Part shown: in pieces, positions 1-8,890 of the stretch
How positions within the stretch are numbered: the stretch's first letter is position 1
Layout of the letters: the number at the start of each line of letters is the position of its first letter
NCBI GenBank assembly: GCA_029861795.1
Contig: JAOTYS010000017.1
Location: 1-25,903 of the forward strand
Origin: Gammaproteobacteria bacterium
GTDB lineage: Bacteria > Pseudomonadota > Gammaproteobacteria > Arenicellales > JAOTYS01
DNA length: 25,903 nt
Direction: 5' to 3'
Position numbers and translations under genes: made by a program
The notes under the pieces: model-generated
The model's input: only the letters and a program-made list of their open reading frames with translations
What the model was told of the DNA's origin: nothing
Database searches by the model: none

Positions 1-2
1 AC

Positions 3-164
3 AATGAAACCAAGTATCTTAAGGCGCTGAGAGACCGCGGTTCACCGTTGCTGAGCGCCAAACCTCTTGACTGAATGACTCAGGGCGTGAAGCAGACTGT
101 CGAAGCGTTGACTCTCTACGACCGCTTTGCCGCTAATCTTCGCAAAGGACTCGAGCTTGTTTGA
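3..164 (+). pseudogene. 3' end of an unidentified coding frame with an in-frame TGA
   Basis: From the window edge a + strand frame reads NETKYLKALRDRG and on to PLD, then meets TGA at 72-74. The same frame continues at once with an ATG at 75 and runs MTQGVKQTVEALTLYDRF and on to a TGA at 162-164. The two parts together look like one continuous protein tail, but 24 and 30 codons are short enough for chance. I do not recognise a family. It could be an intact gene ending at 74, a gene broken by a nonsense change, or non-coding DNA. It ends 9 bases before the convergent hydrolase gene. Confidence 0.25.
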
Positions 165-173
165 CTGCCCTGT

Positions 174-1400
174 CTACTTCGGCATCGGCGGCGGGGTGTA
201 GCCCTTCCACTTGCCACCCTCGATGAACTCACCAGGGTGTTTCTGCTCGGTACGAGGAGCATCCACGTAGGCTTGGGTAACATCCGGCGGAAGAGCGTAC
301 TCATCCACCGAGGCCATCCGAACTTTGATCGTTTCCTTGGTGACGTTGATGACCATCAGGTCTCGCGCCAAGGCTAGCGGACCGTCATAGGTCTTGCGCA
401 CACCATCCATGATCGCAGCGTTGTTCTCCGGTGATTGTACCGAGTGGTAGCCCACGGCCAGGCGCGGTTTGACTGCGGACATGACCTTGCCAAAGGCCTG
501 CGGCTCGGTGTGGATCCTAGTAGACACGTACGTCGCTTGTTTCAGATCCCAGCCGAAATACGCGGCCAGGGCCTTGGGCGGAAGGAAGGCTTCGTGGGAG
601 GCTACGTCCGCATCGGTGGCGTACTCGATGTACCACTTGTTGGGATAGGTATCGCCGCCGAACACGTACTTCAACCCGTTCCATTCCAGGCTGTAGCTCA
701 CCGAGCCATCCAGGCTGTGAATGGCCGGCCAGGATCGAATAGTGACCCCATTCTCCTCGTAGACCACCCCGTTTTCCTGCTTATAGTCGAACTCGTGCAC
801 CTCGATCTGCGCGCCCTTATCAGGCAATGCGCCGGTACGGGTGGCGAGATCCCAAGCGTAACCCTTCCGCATGCCCTCAACGAATGCCTTGGTCCCCAGT
901 TCCGGTTTGGAACCGCTAGGCCCGTAAATGTGGATGGGTGTATAGCGCCCCGACAACCAGCCGCCGATGTGCAGCCCCATGAAGTCGCCGACGTGGTCGA
1001 TGTGCAAATGGCTGGCAAACACCTTGTCGAGCTTCGAAAAATCAGGCCGCAAAGAGAACAGGTTCCCCATCGACCCCAATCCCATATCGAACAAGAATTT
1101 TTCACCATCGCCCAGTTCAACAAGATACGAGATAGATACGGCCGCCTTGGTCTGATTGGGCATACCGGTACCCAGGGCGGTGATCCGCATCTCACCGGCA
1201 CCCAGCAGCTCGGTATTGGGGAAATAGCTGGCTGGGTATTGTCCATCCACAATCGCGGCAGGTGTACGTCCCCGCGGCGCATTGTCCTTGGCCTGTTCCT
1301 GGGCCCAGGCCTGATGATCCCCAGTGGCAGTGATGATGATTCCAACCGCCGCGCCTACAACTAACAGCGCAGTCCAGGCAGTTTTGATCTTCGCTAACAT
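174..1400 (-). CDS. Secreted MBL-fold metallo-hydrolase
   Basis: This 408-residue protein is a metallo-beta-lactamase-fold hydrolase of the RNase Z/arylsulfatase-like branch. Residues 1-34 form a signal peptide (KIK, a hydrophobic run to about residue 25, then AWAQ), so it should act in the periplasm. The zinc site is clear: HLHIDH at 131-136, then H228, D250 in FGGD, and H320 in GYHS. An SD (AAGGAGA) lies about 8 bases before the ATG. It diverges from the TetR gene at 1539 across a 138-base gap with a perfect palindrome, so it is a likely target of that regulator. Distant relatives include hydrolases annotated in guanitoxin-type pathways, but nothing here supports that pathway. The substrate is unknown. 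Confidence 0.85.
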   Translation of the reverse strand: MLAKIKTAWTALLVVGAAVGIIITATGDHQAWAQEQAKDNAPRGRTPAAIVDGQYPASYFPNTELLGAGEMRITALGTGMPNQTKAAVSISYLVELGDGEKFLFDMGLGSMGNLFSLRPDFSKLDKVFASHLHIDHVGDFMGLHIGGWLSGRYTPIHIYGPSGSKPELGTKAFVEGMRKGYAWDLATRTGALPDKGAQIEVHEFDYKQENGVVYEENGVTIRSWPAIHSLDGSVSYSLEWNGLKYVFGGDTYPNKWYIEYATDADVASHEAFLPPKALAAYFGWDLKQATYVSTRIHTEPQAFGKVMSAVKPRLAVGYHSVQSPENNAAIMDGVRKTYDGPLALARDLMVINVTKETIKVRMASVDEYALPPDVTQAYVDAPRTEQKHPGEFIEGGKWKGYTPPPMPK

Positions 1401-1482
1401 CGTTGCTGTCTCCTTATAGGGGAAAGTTGTTCACACAATTGCGATCTTACGTTAGGTTTGTACGTTGTTTGCGACTACTAAC

Positions 1483-1502
1483 ACCATAGATTAGTCTATG
1501 GT
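1483..1502. promoter_or_regulatory. Perfect 20-bp palindrome, probable TetR operator
   Basis: ACCATAGA, spacer TTAG, TCTATGGT: two perfect 8-base arms in the gap between the hydrolase and its divergent TetR gene. Another copy of the half-site TCTATGGT lies at 1536-1543, across the TetR start codon. The size, symmetry and position fit a TetR operator acting on both genes. Binding is inferred. Confidence 0.65.
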
Positions 1503-1538
1503 AATCTAATTAGGGATCAAATTTCAATAGACAACTCT

Positions 1539-2090
1539 ATGGTTAAGAGTAAAACGGATCGACTGACTCGGGAAGACTGGATTCGCGGGGCGCTTGATCT
1601 GCTGAGTACCGCCGGTGTTGAAGGTGTGAAGATTGTTCCTCTTGCCGAACGGCTGGGTGTCACCAGCGGCAGCTTCTATTGGCATTTCAAGAATCGCAGG
1701 GAACTGTATGACGCATTGGTTGATTATTGGGGACGTGAGCTTACAGACGCAGCGATCGAAGCTACGAAACCCATTGAGCCACCTGAAGAACGAATCTGGC
1801 GCCTGATGGAACAGGTCATGGTCGAGGGCCTGGCCCGATTTGATCTGGCCATCTGGCATTGGGCGCAATCCGATAAGGCGGTGGAAAAGGTGTTCAACAG
1901 AGCGTTGAAGAAGCGCTTTGCATACGCTAAATGGATGTTTATTCAAGCCGGATTCGTTGAAGCGCAGGCCGAAGCCCGGGGGCGCTTGATGGTGGTCTAT
2001 ATGATGGGAGAATCCACGCTGATTAATGACGCTGCAAGCAAACGTAAAAGACTGCTTAGATTGAAGTACGAAATCCTAACCAACTCATAG
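1539..2090 (+). CDS. TetR-family transcriptional regulator
   Basis: This 183-residue protein has the N-terminal helix-turn-helix of TetR regulators at about residues 12-58: a helix from WIRGALDLLSTAG, then LAERLGVTSGSFYWHF, with the recognition helix around 41-50, then KNRRELYDALVDYW. The rest, rich in helices and Trp, is the usual variable ligand and dimer domain; the length is slightly short for the family (about 190-220). There is no clear SD before the ATG. A half-site of the upstream palindrome covers the start codon, suggesting autorepression. The divergent secreted hydrolase is the likely partner gene. The inducer cannot be predicted. Confidence 0.9.
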   Translation: MVKSKTDRLTREDWIRGALDLLSTAGVEGVKIVPLAERLGVTSGSFYWHFKNRRELYDALVDYWGRELTDAAIEATKPIEPPEERIWRLMEQVMVEGLARFDLAIWHWAQSDKAVEKVFNRALKKRFAYAKWMFIQAGFVEAQAEARGRLMVVYMMGESTLINDAASKRKRLLRLKYEILTNS

Positions 2091-2419
2091 CCCGATTCTA
2101 GCTTCGTATTGTCCGAGCAAATTGAGGTTTCGCATTCGATGAGTGGAAATTCTCTGAGGTAAAGAGCGGTCATACATTTCGTCATTAATGAAAGGCTGGA
2201 TTTGGCCGTTGTTTGCCTGTCGCAAGCGATAAAGTCCAAGCAATTGAACGTCTGCAATGGGGCTATGAGTACCCGTTCGGTAGTAACATTGATGATAGGC
2301 TAAAAGCGACCCCCTGCCGCCATTCGCGCTTTTTCCGCCTCCCGCACGTAGATTAGCGCGACTTCGTCCGCCGATAGGCGGATAATTCTTGGCCAGGGTA
2401 GGGTAACAAGCTCTCACCT
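2091..2419. other. Non-coding gap before the cyclase gene
   Basis: No convincing gene. It holds a small hairpin at 2367-2382 (TCCGCC, loop gata, GGCGGA) and, near 2300-2340, an AAAAGCG/CGCTTTT inverted pair with a long loop ending in a T-run. Either could be part of a leader or terminator for the flanking genes. I see no good -35/-10 pair. Confidence 0.4.
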
Positions 2420-5400
2420 ATGGCTACTGATTCCCACACACGCAAGCTCGCCGCGATCCTCAGTGCGGATGTGGTTGGCTACAGTCGTCTAATGGGTGCG
2501 GATGAGTCAGGCACCCTGACCCGGCTCAAGGCACACCGCAACGAGTTTATCCATCCCAAGATTACTGAGCACCATGGGCGCATCGTGAAGCTGATGGGCG
2601 ATGGGGCGCTGGTGGAGTTTGCGAGCGTTGTCGATGCGCTTGCCTGCGCAGTGGATATCCAGCGGGGGATGCTAGAAAGAAACCAGGATGAACCCGCGGA
2701 ACGGCGCATCGAGTTCCGCATGGGGATCAACCTCGGTGATGTAATCATTGAAGGTGATGACATCTATGGTGATGGGGTGAATGTGGCGGCGCGGCTTGAG
2801 ACGCTAGCCGAGCCCGGCGGTATTTGCATCTCTGACTCGGTGCACACAGCGGTGGGCAACAAATTGCCGCTGGAGTACGAGTTCTTAGGCGAGCAGCAAG
2901 TTAAGAACATCGCAAAGCCTGTTAAAGCCTACCATGCTAGGCTCGAGCCCGGCGCTGAATTGCCCAAGGCACCTTCGGTCACTGTAAAACCCGAACGGTC
3001 AAAGCGCACAGCGGCTGCTGTTGGCGCAGCAGTTGCGATTGTAGTGATCGTGGCGGGCGCTTTGAGCTGGTGGCAACTCAGACAACCACGAGTAGAAGCG
3101 GCTTTGGTCGAGCGCATGGCGTTCCCGCTTCCTGAGAAACCTTCGGTTGCGGTGCTGCCCTTCGACAATCTGACCGGCGACCCAGAGCAGGACGCGATCA
3201 TTGATGGGTTGACGGACAACCTCATTGCGGCGCTCTCGGGCGTGCCCAAGCTTTTCGTCGTCGCCCGCAACTCGACGTTCACATACAAGGGCAAGGCGGT
3301 AAAAGTCAGGGAGGTGGCGGAGGAGTTGGGCGTGCGCTACGTGTTAGAGGGTAGTGTGCAGCGCTCTGGGGATAAGCTACGGGTGACGGTGCAGCTCATC
3401 GATGCGCTGAGCGGGCGGCACATCTGGGCAGAGCGATACGACCGTACATTTGACGATCTGTTCGCCATGCAGGACGACATTGCGTTGAATGTGATCCAGG
3501 CGATGGAGATCAAACTGACCGAGGGGGAATGGGCCAGTGTCTGGCATACGGGCGACCATCTAGAGGCCTATTTGCTCGATCTTCGTGCCAACGAGGCCTA
3601 TGATCGCAGTACAAAAGAAGACAACTTGCGGGCTCGAAGGCTCTGGGAAGAGGCAATGGCCCTGGAGCCAAGTTCTGGTGTGGGCATCGCGTTTACGTAT
3701 TTTGCCGAAGCCGTCATGTATAGCGACTCCACTGAGGAATCGCTGAAATTGCTCGCCAAAGCAGAGGAATTGGGAAAGAAAGCAGCCGAGCGGCGTCCGA
3801 ATCTCGCCGTCCCCCATCACCTGCTCAGCCAGATTGCGCTAGCAAGAAGAGAATACGATGCGGTCGCCGAGCATTGCGAAACGGCGTTAGAGTTGCCCCA
3901 GAAATCGGTCGATACGCTCGCGAGTTGTGCTGAGATGTTCAGCGCAGTCGGCCAGGCGCAGAGAGCGCTTGAGCTAATCCAGCAGGCCATGCGGATAAAT
4001 CCCCTTCATCCGGGCTACTACCTGTACCCATTAGGTTTGGCCCATTGGCTTACGGGGTCGCGCGATATGGCCATTGACGCTTGGCAGAGCTTGCTTGAAC
4101 GCAAGCCGCAGTGGTCGCTGCCCACCAACGCGTTGCTTGCAGTGGTCTTTGTGGAGAGCGGTAGAGTCGATGAGGCACGCAATGCGGCAGCCGCGATATT
4201 GAAACTAAGTCCAGACATTTCCGCCAAGGGACTAGCCGACCACTTGTATGTTGGGGGGCGCTTCAAAGATTCGTTGCGACAACGCATGGAAATAGCCCTA
4301 GTTGAGGCCGGTATTCCTGAGGACCCACCCCTGTCGCTTCCCGACAAACCTTCCATCGCTGTGTTGCCGTTCACGAACATGAGCGACGATTCGGAGCAGG
4401 AGTATTTTGCCGATGGCATGACAGATGACTTGATAACGGACCTATCGAAGATATCGGGCCTGTTCGTCATCGCCCGTCACTCTAGCTTTGCGTATAAGGG
4501 CAAGTCACCAGATGCGAGCCAGGTTTCCCGCGAACTGGGCGTGAAGTATGTGCTCGAAGGCAGCGTGCGCCGCGCCGGCGACGACATCCGCGTGAACGCG
4601 CAGCTTATCGATGCGACCACGGGTGGTCATCTGTGGGCTGAACGGTTCGACCGACGTTACGTCGATATCTTTGCGCTTCAGGATGAAATTGTCGGCCGTA
4701 TTGTGTCGGCGTTTACTCTCCAGCTTACCCCAGCGGAACAAAATCAAATCGGTCGGAAGCCGACCGATAACCTCGAGGCGTACGAGCACTATCTGCGAGC
4801 CGAACAAGGATTTCATAGCGACAGGTTGGCTGGACTCAGCATTGCAATGCGGGAGTATGAAACGGCGGTTGCACTGGACCCAAACTTTGCCGAGGCATAC
4901 GCGGGACATGCGCGTGCGGCTGTCGAATACCTACGAATTGTTGAACCCATAGTAATACCGGCCAACAAGGCTCACGAACTCGCTTATGAATCGGTTTCCA
5001 GAGCCTTGGCACTGGACCCTGATTTATCGCGGGCACACTCGGTATTGAGCATGCTGCATACGTTCAATGGCGAGCATGAAGAAGCGGTCGAATCGGCAAC
5101 CAGGGCTGTTTCTCTTAATCCCAACAGCGCGGAAGCGTATTCGAACCTAGCACTTGTGCTGATGTACGCTGGGCAGATTCCGGAGGCGGTCCAGGCGCTA
5201 GAAACCGCCCTTCGACTCAGCCCTAACCCCTCTATCCGCCTCCTGCGTGTCGAGGGCCAAGTGCTGTTCATGAGTCGTCAATATGAGCGTGCACTGGACG
5301 CGCTCACAAGAGTTCAGGAATCTCAGGGACGTACTACTGCGCCCACCCGGGGGAGCTGGATCACAGCTGAGGCACCGCTGTTCCGTGCGATGGCTTACGC

Positions 5401-5908
5401 TCAGCTTGATCGCCTAGACGAGGCGCGAAAGGTTTTGGATGACCGTTTTCGTCGAACCGAGTGGATAAATGTCGAGTATCTGAAGCATCTATGGTCGGAC
5501 TATAAACGGCCAGAGGACCTTGAACATCTATTGAGCGCGTTGCGGAGGGCGGGCTTATCGGAATTGCCGCCAGGCTATGAGCTCATCACGGGGGATCGCC
5601 TTGAAGGCGCCGAGATTGCAGACTTACTATTTGGATATGTTTGGGTTGGGCGAAGCCAGAACAATTACGAAACGTTCACACAAAGTACCAGCACGGGCGG
5701 AGAGGTTGTGTATCGGCAATTTGGACGTACCTGGCCGGGTAGAGTTTTCGTCAAGAACAATACGCTGTGCTATCAGATACCTGGGCTTCTACTGGGGCGA
5801 AGGTTCTGCGGTTATGTGTATAGGAACCCGGAGGGAACACCTGAGAATAAGAACGAGTACATTGCCGTGGATGTTTTCGACGTTCACCATTTCTCCCCGA
5901 GATCTTAG
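2420..5908 (+). CDS. Class III adenylate/guanylate cyclase with two TolB/FlgO-like plus TPR modules
   Basis: At 1162 residues this is about twice the usual size of cyclase-TPR proteins. Residues 9-145 are a class III cyclase domain with the two metal aspartates (D17 in SADVVGYS, D61 in KLMGDG) and the NVAAR motif (N121, R125), so it should be active. A membrane helix follows at about 198-217. Then comes a TolB/FlgO-like domain (PSVAVLPFDNLTGD at 241 to about 365) and TPR-like repeats to about 635. A second such domain starts at 644 (PSIAVLPFTNMSDD) and runs to about 775, followed by more TPRs and a C-terminal Cys-containing domain (about 1075-1162) seen in related proteins. The N-terminal cyclase would be cytoplasmic and the repeats periplasmic. 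cAMP versus cGMP cannot be decided. The SD is weak. Confidence 0.9.
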   Translation: MATDSHTRKLAAILSADVVGYSRLMGADESGTLTRLKAHRNEFIHPKITEHHGRIVKLMGDGALVEFASVVDALACAVDIQRGMLERNQDEPAERRIEFRMGINLGDVIIEGDDIYGDGVNVAARLETLAEPGGICISDSVHTAVGNKLPLEYEFLGEQQVKNIAKPVKAYHARLEPGAELPKAPSVTVKPERSKRTAAAVGAAVAIVVIVAGALSWWQLRQPRVEAALVERMAFPLPEKPSVAVLPFDNLTGDPEQDAIIDGLTDNLIAALSGVPKLFVVARNSTFTYKGKAVKVREVAEELGVRYVLEGSVQRSGDKLRVTVQLIDALSGRHIWAERYDRTFDDLFAMQDDIALNVIQAMEIKLTEGEWASVWHTGDHLEAYLLDLRANEAYDRSTKEDNLRARRLWEEAMALEPSSGVGIAFTYFAEAVMYSDSTEESLKLLAKAEELGKKAAERRPNLAVPHHLLSQIALARREYDAVAEHCETALELPQKSVDTLASCAEMFSAVGQAQRALELIQQAMRINPLHPGYYLYPLGLAHWLTGSRDMAIDAWQSLLERKPQWSLPTNALLAVVFVESGRVDEARNAAAAILKLSPDISAKGLADHLYVGGRFKDSLRQRMEIALVEAGIPEDPPLSLPDKPSIAVLPFTNMSDDSEQEYFADGMTDDLITDLSKISGLFVIARHSSFAYKGKSPDASQVSRELGVKYVLEGSVRRAGDDIRVNAQLIDATTGGHLWAERFDRRYVDIFALQDEIVGRIVSAFTLQLTPAEQNQIGRKPTDNLEAYEHYLRAEQGFHSDRLAGLSIAMREYETAVALDPNFAEAYAGHARAAVEYLRIVEPIVIPANKAHELAYESVSRALALDPDLSRAHSVLSMLHTFNGEHEEAVESATRAVSLNPNSAEAYSNLALVLMYAGQIPEAVQALETALRLSPNPSIRLLRVEGQVLFMSRQYERALDALTRVQESQGRTTAPTRGSWITAEAPLFRAMAYAQLDRLDEARKVLDDRFRRTEWINVEYLKHLWSDYKRPEDLEHLLSALRRAGLSELPPGYELITGDRLEGAEIADLLFGYVWVGRSQNNYETFTQSTSTGGEVVYRQFGRTWPGRVFVKNNTLCYQIPGLLLGRRFCGYVYRNPEGTPENKNEYIAVDVFDVHHFSPRS

Positions 5909-6210
5909 TTTAGTATCTGAGAGCAATCGCTCAGCTTCGCAGCCGATCCACTTCGGTTGAGCTCTTATGTCATTTATCCGCCGACTCGTTGATCCGCAAA
6001 GGTTTCCAGACCAGACACTCGCGCATTTGTACTTCGAGCGAACGATGAGGATCGTGGCAGCTGATCGATATCTATGCCTGAATGACTGCTTTCAGTATGC
6101 AACCTATCGTTCGTTGGTATTTGACGAATGACCCTTCCTGGCCGCAAGTTGTCCTTAGCTTTGAGCTGATTCGTAGGATTTGAGCGACTGCTTCCCGCTC
6201 CGAAGCGGGC
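5909..6210. other. Gap next to the IS remnant
   Basis: No gene is supported. A minus-strand frame at 5974-6228 follows directly from the IS3 orfA remnant and may be decayed orfB or unrelated DNA; I could not match it to conserved orfB motifs. No copy of the outer IS end seen near 6585 was found here, so the right end seems lost. Confidence 0.35.
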
Positions 6211-6590
6211 CATGGTGTTAGCCAACACTAACAGACGGCTGACGACCCAAACCTGCCTTCTTTCCCTTGCAAAGTACCCGGCGGCCTTTTTTGGGATATC
6301 GCGCTCATCCTTGACGCGCCGAAGTTCTGCTCGAAGCTTTAGATTTCTCGCTTTGAATCGATCAGTTCTTCGTCTTTCAATGAGTTGGTATCCGGACTAA
6401 CGGCTTTCACCCACTTGTATAGGCCGTTTGAAGACACACGGAGTCGTTGCGAAGCTTCGCTGACCGAATAGCGGCGATCAATACCGGTCCGTCTTTAAAT
6501 TCTGGTGAATATCGTTGGTTGCTCATACATTCCTCCGCCGGACTTATTCTAGCCAGAGAAGTGTCCGTCGGGCTGGGAGAAGTCCACCCT
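6211..6590 (-). mobile_element. IS3-family insertion sequence remnant (orfA, frameshifted)
   Basis: Read on the minus strand from ATG 6528, the frame gives MSNQRYSPEFKD, the typical start of IS3-family orfA. After a small deletion another frame gives RRYSVSEASQRLRVSSNGLY and then KWVKAVSPDTNSLKDEELI. After a one-base loss near 6325 a third frame gives KLRAELRRVKDERDIPKKAA and then GYFA, the normal leucine-zipper end of orfA. So the gene has at least two frameshifts and cannot be made as one protein. Upstream of orfA, TGGACTTCTCCCAGCCCGAC (read on the minus strand, around 6567-6586) begins with TG and could be the left terminal repeat. OrfB and the other end are missing or unrecognisable. The element is dead. 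Confidence 0.75.
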
Positions 6591-6725
6591 AGGGCTGGCA
6601 ACGTCTGGCAACGTTCAGGGAGTCGGTGCGCGCGCCGGAAAGCGTTGTCCGGTTACTCGGTGAGTGGATGGGGCAGTCTTGGCTGCTCTGACTAACCATT
6701 GTGGGTCCATTTTTAGGAGAGAGGC

Positions 6726-8840
6726 ATGATTTCAAGACGTCGCTTTATGCAAGCCGGTGCGGTCACCGGAACAGGATTGTTGTTGCCCTGGCGGTTTGGT
6801 ATGCGTTTTGCCAGGGCTGATACCCAGGGGCCGGGGCTGAGTAATCCGACGCTGCAGCCAAAGTTCACGGAAACAGTGCCGAACGCACTCGATCCAAGCT
6901 TCATCTACGACACGAGCAAGGGCAAAATCAAGGTCGCCGTCGACGAGACGGTGCAGATGACCGGACTCGTGGGCCCCGATGGCGTCACGCCCGTTCCAAC
7001 TACGGTCTGGGGCTACGGCAGTGACAAGTTCTACACCTGGCCGGGGCGCACCTTCCAGGTGGGTAACACCGAATCGCTGGAGGTCAAGTGGGAGAATCGT
7101 CTCCCCAAGAAAACGCAGTATCTAATTACCGGCAAAGATAATACCAGCCTCGGCTTCGACGATTACACCGGGCGTTCTGTGATCGACACGAGTTTGCATT
7201 GGGCCTACAGCCTGGAAGGCTTCGAAGATTTGTCCATCGACAAAGACGGCAACCCGATCGTCGTACACGTCCACGGTAGCCACAGTGATTTCCAGTTTGA
7301 CGGCAACCCAGAGTTCTTTTTCGGTCCGGACTTTGGGGGGGCGGCGCGCGGGCCGCAATGGGTGGCGAAAAAGTATGTTTACGACGGCAGCCAACCAAGC
7401 GCCGGTATGCTCTGGTACCACGACCATGCTCTGGGTATTACCCGGCTGAACGTTTATGCGGGCATGGCTGGCTTCTTCGTCGTTCGCGACGGTGACGACA
7501 CCGGTCTCTTAGGCAATCCGCTGGACCTTCCAGTGTTCCCCTACGAGGCAGCGTTCGCCATCCAGGACCGCATGTTCAAGGACAACGGAGAACTGTTCTA
7601 TCCGGCATTCCCGGGCGACCCGTTCTACACAGACTTTATTACCGGCGAAGGGGCGGTGCTGCCCGATCCACCGTTCATCGGCGGCGGGCCGACGGCGCTT
7701 GCTGAGTTCTTCGGCGACCACATGGTGGTCAACGGCAAGATCTGGCCGAAGATGGACGTGGAGCCGCGCAACTACCGCCTGCGGCTCTTGAACGGCTGCG
7801 ACAGCCGGTTCCTGGCGGTGCAGTTCGTCGAGGTGCCGGCGGATGCCACGGACTTCACCAACGCCACTGACCCGCTGGACTTCACCGTCATCGGCAGCGA
7901 CCAGGGTCTGGCCTCCAGCCCGACCACGCTTGACACGCTACTGATCGAGCCCGGCTCCCGCTACGACATTATCTTCGACTTCAAGACCGTGGCATCCAGT
8001 AACCGGGTCATCATGAAGAATATCGGGGGTGATGAGCCGTTTGGGGGCGACATCCCCGGTCCCCAGGTCTTTGGCGAAACCGATCGCATCATGGCCTTCG
8101 ATGTCGTGCTTAGTTTTGACACTGCCGTGCCCGATGAAAGCCCCACAGGCATCAATTTTGGCCCAGACATCCCAGCAGCGCCGACGCGAGTCCGCAAAGT
8201 GGCGCTGTTCGAGGGCACGGACGAGTTTGGCAGGCTCCAGCCGCTGCTTGGCACGGCCGAGCCGGCGACCGACTACTTAGGCGCTCCGATCAACTGGCCC
8301 AATACGCCGGAGTACACTAACGCTGGTCTGATCGGTCAGATGGAAGGGACCATCGCGTGGCACAGCCCGACAACCGAAAATCCGGCGCTCGACACCACCG
8401 AAGAATGGGAAATCTGGAATGTCTCCGGCGACGCCCACCCGATCCATCTGCACTTAGTGAACTTCGAGATCCTCGGTCGACAGGAGATCATGTGGGACGG
8501 TGCCACGAATGAGGATGACCGCGTCCTTGACCCGGACGGTATCACCGCACCGGCGCCCAATGGTGACGGCACTTACCTCGTCACCCAACCGGTGGTGCAG
8601 CACAATGGGCTGTTGGGTAATGGGTTCAAAATCGTGAGCCTCACCTACGGCCCCGTGGTGCCGCAGCCGGCCGGGTATGTCGAGAACGCGCCCAAGGACA
8701 TGGTGACGGCGCTGCCCGGCCAGATCACCCGGATCAAGGCGACCTTCGACAAGCCGGGGCGTTATGTCTGGCACTGCCACATCCTCTCGCACGAGGACCA
8801 CGAGATGATGCGAGTGCTGTTCGTAGGACCGGGGGCCTAA
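6726..8840 (+). CDS. Tat-exported multicopper oxidase
   Basis: A 704-residue multicopper oxidase (CotA/bilirubin oxidase-like). The N-terminus SRRRFMQAGAV followed by a hydrophobic stretch and ARA is a Tat signal, fitting export of a folded copper enzyme to the periplasm. All four copper-ligand motifs are intact: HVHG at 181-184, YHDH at 231-234, HPIHLH at 571-576, and HCH at 683-685 with H689 and axial M694. It should oxidise phenols or metals (Mn, Cu, Fe) with reduction of oxygen to water; which cannot be told. It is longer than CotA (about 510), with extra sequence between cupredoxin domains. The SD (TTAGGAGAGAGG) is strong. It looks monocistronic, with a hairpin after the stop, and appears richer in G+C than the 10-13 kb region. 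Confidence 0.93.
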   Translation: MISRRRFMQAGAVTGTGLLLPWRFGMRFARADTQGPGLSNPTLQPKFTETVPNALDPSFIYDTSKGKIKVAVDETVQMTGLVGPDGVTPVPTTVWGYGSDKFYTWPGRTFQVGNTESLEVKWENRLPKKTQYLITGKDNTSLGFDDYTGRSVIDTSLHWAYSLEGFEDLSIDKDGNPIVVHVHGSHSDFQFDGNPEFFFGPDFGGAARGPQWVAKKYVYDGSQPSAGMLWYHDHALGITRLNVYAGMAGFFVVRDGDDTGLLGNPLDLPVFPYEAAFAIQDRMFKDNGELFYPAFPGDPFYTDFITGEGAVLPDPPFIGGGPTALAEFFGDHMVVNGKIWPKMDVEPRNYRLRLLNGCDSRFLAVQFVEVPADATDFTNATDPLDFTVIGSDQGLASSPTTLDTLLIEPGSRYDIIFDFKTVASSNRVIMKNIGGDEPFGGDIPGPQVFGETDRIMAFDVVLSFDTAVPDESPTGINFGPDIPAAPTRVRKVALFEGTDEFGRLQPLLGTAEPATDYLGAPINWPNTPEYTNAGLIGQMEGTIAWHSPTTENPALDTTEEWEIWNVSGDAHPIHLHLVNFEILGRQEIMWDGATNEDDRVLDPDGITAPAPNGDGTYLVTQPVVQHNGLLGNGFKIVSLTYGPVVPQPAGYVENAPKDMVTALPGQITRIKATFDKPGRYVWHCHILSHEDHEMMRVLFVGPGA

Positions 8841-8866
8841 CGTCTCCCGGAGTCCGTGGCCTACAA

Positions 8867-8890
8867 GAGGGCCGCCTGCGGGCGGCCCTC
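8867..8890 (+). terminator. Terminator-like hairpin after the multicopper oxidase
   Basis: A perfect 10-bp stem GAGGGCCGCC/GGCGGCCCTC with loop TGCG begins 26 bases after the oxidase stop codon. Only a weak T-rich tail (CTTCGATTC) follows, so termination is likely but not certain. Confidence 0.65.

Noticed and set aside
435..1364. Long + strand frame (309 codons) opposite the MBL hydrolase
   Set aside because: It is antisense to a gene with clear zinc motifs and a signal peptide and shows no domain of its own.
5974..6228. Independent minus-strand gene
   Set aside because: It continues directly from the IS3 orfA remnant frame and has no SD or family motif.
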